Shown: piece by piece, positions 61,054 to 64,000 of the stretch
Layout: every line of letters begins with the position of its first letter
How positions within the stretch are numbered: the stretch's first letter is position 1
Assembly (NCBI RefSeq): GCF_947494125.1
Contig: NZ_CANLTU010000005.1
Location: forward strand, 1 to 64,000
From: an uncultured Tenacibaculum sp.
Lineage (GTDB): Bacteria > Bacteroidota > Bacteroidia > Flavobacteriales > Flavobacteriaceae
Length of the DNA: 64,000 nt
Direction of reading: 5' to 3'
Translations under genes and position numbers: made by a program
Notes under the pieces: model-generated
What the model was told of the DNA's origin: nothing
Seen by the model: the letters and a program-made list of their open reading frames with translations, nothing else
The model's database searches: none

Positions 61054-62603
61054 AAAGTAATTCATTTATACTAAAATCGGCAATTTTTGCTACTGGATTT
61101 GCAGGAATTGTTGCTGAGTATGTTTTATCTACACTAGCAACCTACTTCATTGGAAACTCTGTTTTTCAATGGACGATGATTGTTTCCTTAATGCTGTTTT
61201 GCATGGGGCTAGGAAGTAGACTTAGTCAGTATTTTACCAAAAATTTAATTAGAAATTTTTTAATACTAGAGCTAGCATTATCACTAATAGTTGCATTCTC
61301 TTCAGTATTAGTTTACACCTTAGCAGCCGTTTCATCTTATTACGATTTGGTTATCTATCTTTTAAGTATGCTTGTTGGTTTACTTATTGGTTTAGAAATC
61401 CCCCTAGTAGTTCGAATCAATAAAGAATACGAAGATTTAAAAACCAATATTTCGTCAATTCTTGAAAAAGACTATTATGGAAGTTTACTTGGAGGTGTAT
61501 TTTTTGCTTTTATTGGCTTACCAATATTAGGGCTTACCTATACTCCATTTATTTTAGGTTTTATTAATTTTTTTGTAGCATGTATAGTCTTTTATCGCTT
61601 TAAAGGCAAACTGTTAAAAGAACAGTTTAAACCTATGCTAGGAATGATAAGCATTGTTTTAATAACACTTATTATGGGAATGAGTTTTACCGATGCTATT
61701 GTTACTTGGGGTGAACAAAAAAAATACAAAGACAAGGTTGTTTATGCTAATCAAAGTAAATATCAAAAAATTGTTCTAACTGAATGGAAAGATGAGCATT
61801 GGTTATACTTAAACGGAAACTTACAATTTTGTTCTATTGATGAAGAAATGTATCATGAGCCTTTGGTGCATCCTATTATGCAAACGCATCCTAATCCTCA
61901 AAAAGTATTAATACTTGGAGGTGGTGATGGTTGTGCTGTAAGAGAACTATTAAAATATCCTTCTGTTGATAAAATTGACATGGTAGATTTAGATCCAAAC
62001 ATGACAGATTTGGGTAAAAACAACCCAATACTTATTGATATTAATGAGGGTTCTATGAATAGTGACAAACTAACAATTTATAATAAAGATGCTTATGTTC
62101 ATTTAGAACAAGATACCAAGTCTTTTTATGATGTTATTATTATTGACTTGCCAGATCCTAGAAGTGTTGAATTAGGTAGATTGTATTCTCATGAATTTTA
62201 CACTTTATGTAAACGAAAATTAAGACCTAATGGATTACTTATAACGCAATCTGGAAGCCCTTACTTTGCTACAAAAGCATTTCAATGTATTGACTTAACA
62301 ATGCAATCAGCAGGATTTACTACAGTTCCAATGCATAATCAAATAATATCTATGGGAGAATGGGGCTGGATTATAGGTACAAAGAATAAAGATATTTCAA
62401 AAGAAAAATTAAAAAAGCAATTACAAAGCCTTCAATTCACATCTATTTCAACTAAATGGATTAATAATGACGCTATGTCACTACTTACTTCTTTTGGAAA
62501 AAAAGATTTCTTTAACATTGACACAAAAAAAATAGAAGTTAATAAAATTCAAAACCCAGTATTGTATCAATATTATTTAAAAGGGAATTGGGATTTATAC
62601 TAA
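61041..62603 (+). CDS. speE: Membrane-anchored polyamine aminopropyltransferase
   Basis: 520 residues. Residues 1-220 hold seven membrane helices, and residues 230-520 a spermidine synthase fold: LILGGGDGCAVRELLKY (SAM motif), DMVDLDPNM, YNKDAYVHL and DVIIIDLPDPRS with QSGSPYF. It would move an aminopropyl group from decarboxylated SAM to a diamine. The DLPDP variant replaces the usual D-x-x-DP motif closely enough for catalysis. Membrane fusion and the neighbouring SpeD suggest polyamine production at the membrane. Confidence 0.9.
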   Translation: MEYLKSNSFILKSAIFATGFAGIVAEYVLSTLATYFIGNSVFQWTMIVSLMLFCMGLGSRLSQYFTKNLIRNFLILELALSLIVAFSSVLVYTLAAVSSYYDLVIYLLSMLVGLLIGLEIPLVVRINKEYEDLKTNISSILEKDYYGSLLGGVFFAFIGLPILGLTYTPFILGFINFFVACIVFYRFKGKLLKEQFKPMLGMISIVLITLIMGMSFTDAIVTWGEQKKYKDKVVYANQSKYQKIVLTEWKDEHWLYLNGNLQFCSIDEEMYHEPLVHPIMQTHPNPQKVLILGGGDGCAVRELLKYPSVDKIDMVDLDPNMTDLGKNNPILIDINEGSMNSDKLTIYNKDAYVHLEQDTKSFYDVIIIDLPDPRSVELGRLYSHEFYTLCKRKLRPNGLLITQSGSPYFATKAFQCIDLTMQSAGFTTVPMHNQIISMGEWGWIIGTKNKDISKEKLKKQLQSLQFTSISTKWINNDAMSLLTSFGKKDFFNIDTKKIEVNKIQNPVLYQYYLKGNWDLY

Positions 62604-62609
62604 GAGAAA

Positions 62610-62906
62610 ATGAAAACTAATTACAAACATATACAAGCTAACATATATAACCTTCAGGAATGGGTTTTAGAAATTAACCCTGAACTTTTGAAGGCTAAAT
62701 TTGAAAAATTACTACAAAAAAGTGAGTTTACCATTTTAGCATTTAACGAACATTATTTTGAGCAACAAGGCTATACTTGTTTTTGGTTACTAGGAGAAAG
62801 TCATTTAGCAATACATACTTTTCCTGAAAGTAAAAAAACCTATATCGAATTAAGCAGCTGTAATCAAGAAAAATTAAATACGTTTAAAATCTTGATGAAC
62901 GCATGA
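62610..62906 (+). CDS. speD: Minimal S-adenosylmethionine decarboxylase proenzyme (SpeD)
   Basis: 98 residues, shorter than the usual 115-130 of class 1B. The cleavage site is Glu63-Ser64 in GESHLAIHTFPE, with His69 and Cys84 (SSCN) in the processing/catalytic positions. It would self-cleave to a pyruvoyl enzyme and make decarboxylated SAM for the aminopropyltransferase 6 bp upstream. Its end overlaps the channel gene by 4 bp. Confidence 0.85.
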   Translation: MKTNYKHIQANIYNLQEWVLEINPELLKAKFEKLLQKSEFTILAFNEHYFEQQGYTCFWLLGESHLAIHTFPESKKTYIELSSCNQEKLNTFKILMNA

Positions 62907-63910
62907 ATACCAAGCAGAAACTAATACTTTTCACTGTAATTGCTGCCATCTATAATTTATTAGTATATGGTTTGTATTACTTTGAATCGAACTTCGAAAA
63001 CACAAACATTCATAACCTTGCAGATGCTTATTGGTACTCCTTAGTAACCTTAACAACTGTTGGTTATGGAGACTTCTACCCTATTACATTTTGGGGAAGA
63101 CTTATCGGAATCTTATTTGTACTAGGAAGCCTAGGTATGTTAGGATTCATTGTAACAGAATTAAGCTTAAAAATATCAGAATACTTAAAAAAAAGAGAAA
63201 TGGGATACTTTGGAACAGACATGAATAACCACTGTATAATTATTGGATGGAATGCTTTTTCTAGACAAGTAGCCGAACAAATTATTAAAGCTAATGAAAA
63301 CTTAGCCATTGTAGTAAATCAAGAATCAGATTTAAAGACTATTAAACAAATATATTCTGACAAAAACTGTTTTGTATTATTAGCAGATCTTAATGACTAC
63401 AAATCTTTAGAAAAGGTAAATATTAAAGACTCAAGAAGAGTATATGTTAGCTTTGAAAATGATACTGATACTTTAGTTTATACTATAAGTTTAAAAAAGC
63501 GCTATGAAAGTGTTAAATGTGTAGTTGCTATAGAAAACATAGAATTAAAATCATCTTTTAACTATTTAGGAGTACAGTTTATTATTCCTAAAAAAGAAAT
63601 TGTTTCTAAGTTTATTGCTAGTTATATTTTTGAACCTAACGTCGCTTTGCTTACTGAGGATTTAATATCGACTTCTAATGACAGGAGTAATTTAGATATT
63701 TGCGAAACAAAATTAACGAGTAAACATGTGTATATAAACACCAATTATTTTGACACTTTTGTAAAACTAAAAGAGCAATACGGAATTACTTTAGTTGCTC
63801 TTAGTAGAAATGGTGAACTTATTAAAAACCCTGAAAATAGTTTTAAACTTCTAGAAGATGACATCTTAGTATATATCGCAAATGGAGAAAACAAACAGTT
63901 TTTAAATTAG
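62903..63910 (+). CDS. Potassium channel with RCK (TrkA-N) domain
   Basis: 335 residues. Two membrane helices flank the selectivity filter TTVGYGD (about 51-57). A cytoplasmic RCK domain follows (about 108-225), where the usual GxGxxG is replaced by GWNAFS, and a TrkA-C-like tail (ITLVALSRNGELIKNPENSFKLLEDDILVYIA). It resembles MthK/Kch-type K+ channels. Translationally coupled to speD, which suggests that polyamines, known blockers of such pores, or K+ flux are part of the same response. Confidence 0.92.
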   Translation: MNTKQKLILFTVIAAIYNLLVYGLYYFESNFENTNIHNLADAYWYSLVTLTTVGYGDFYPITFWGRLIGILFVLGSLGMLGFIVTELSLKISEYLKKREMGYFGTDMNNHCIIIGWNAFSRQVAEQIIKANENLAIVVNQESDLKTIKQIYSDKNCFVLLADLNDYKSLEKVNIKDSRRVYVSFENDTDTLVYTISLKKRYESVKCVVAIENIELKSSFNYLGVQFIIPKKEIVSKFIASYIFEPNVALLTEDLISTSNDRSNLDICETKLTSKHVYINTNYFDTFVKLKEQYGITLVALSRNGELIKNPENSFKLLEDDILVYIANGENKQFLN

Positions 63911-63913
63911 TTT

Positions 63914-64000
63914 ATGGAACATCAATTAAACGATATACTATCTAATATTCCGTTATTAAAGAAAAAAGTAAACGAGATTAGTCTTAAAAATCAAATTGAT
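63914..64000 (+). CDS. Unknown protein, partial (C-terminus off right edge)
   Basis: ATG at 63914, 3 bp after the channel stop. The visible 29 codons read MEHQLNDILSNIPLLKKKVNEISLKNQID. Probably another member of the island; the start is too short to name. Confidence 0.6.
   Translation, partial: MEHQLNDILSNIPLLKKKVNEISLKNQID

Noticed and set aside
1-64000. tRNA, rRNA, CRISPR, insertion sequences, prophage
   Set aside because: None recognised on reading both strands; no T-arm motif, repeat-spacer pattern or transposase was seen.

Overview
The window looks like chromosome from a low-GC marine-type member of the Bacteroidota, family Flavobacteriaceae (Tenacibaculum/Polaribacter-like). This rests on four things: the AT-rich composition; promoters of the TAnnTTTG type instead of TATAAT; the order parA-parB-DUF5683-dapB-lepB-wbqC; and many families typical of flavobacteria (HYR adhesin, LpxR-like deacylase, DUF4834, DUF4159, YfhO, the short 'ABC transporter ATPase'). 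The species is not determined. I saw no tRNA, rRNA, CRISPR array, insertion sequence or prophage.

Layout. 1-2474 (-) is the N-terminal part of a large secreted HYR-repeat adhesin that runs off the left edge. 2831-7910 holds a cysteine desulfurase, a Smr-domain protein, a low-molecular-weight phosphatase, two tandem PPK2 polyphosphate kinases and an LpxR-like protein. 7995-14504 is a housekeeping block: dnaN, parA, parB, DUF5683, dapB, lepB, wbqC. 14526-16024 holds two Crp/Fnr paralogues, each followed by a palindrome, a promoter and a very short terminated transcript. 16023-21593 (-) is a five-gene surface-polysaccharide operon. 21688-33946 is mixed: two AraC-type regulators, YfhO, an outer-membrane protein, RsmE, DUF4159, a BASS transporter and PlsC. 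34045-37945 is a nitric-oxide defence locus (Rrf2, membrane protein, RIC/ScdA, quinol-type NorB). 38033-49317 (mostly -) carries a GNAT, a third Crp/Fnr, a GH3/serine-hydrolase fusion, a DnaQ-type exonuclease, a third PPK2, a type II NADH dehydrogenase operon and an XRE regulator pair. 49562 to the right edge (+) is a long membrane-stress island.

Two things stand out. First, the right-hand 14.4 kb joins a YbjN-like protein, PspA, YqiJ, flotillin, a 1620-residue DUF3686 AAA+ ATPase, a small membrane protein, DUF4178, a lipoprotein, DUF350, a membrane-anchored aminopropyltransferase, a minimal SpeD and a K+ channel with an RCK domain. Parts match the E. coli yjfIJKLMC and yqiJK loci, but the combination suggests one system linking membrane integrity, polyamine synthesis and ion flux. 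It extends beyond the window.

Second, the intergenic regions hold at least five unannotated candidate small RNAs built the same way (TAnnTTTG box, a folded RNA of about 65-150 nt, intrinsic terminator). Two, beside the Crp/Fnr paralogues, show C-rich loops and have a TTAAC-N4-GTTAA-type palindrome centred near -41.5. Two others, in a tandem duplication after an AraC-type gene, carry GGGG in loop or unpaired positions. One pair (31233-31242 and 15224-15233) has ten complementary bases, so the G-rich RNAs could titrate the C-rich ones. This is inference from sequence only; transcription start sites are placed by rule, not measured.
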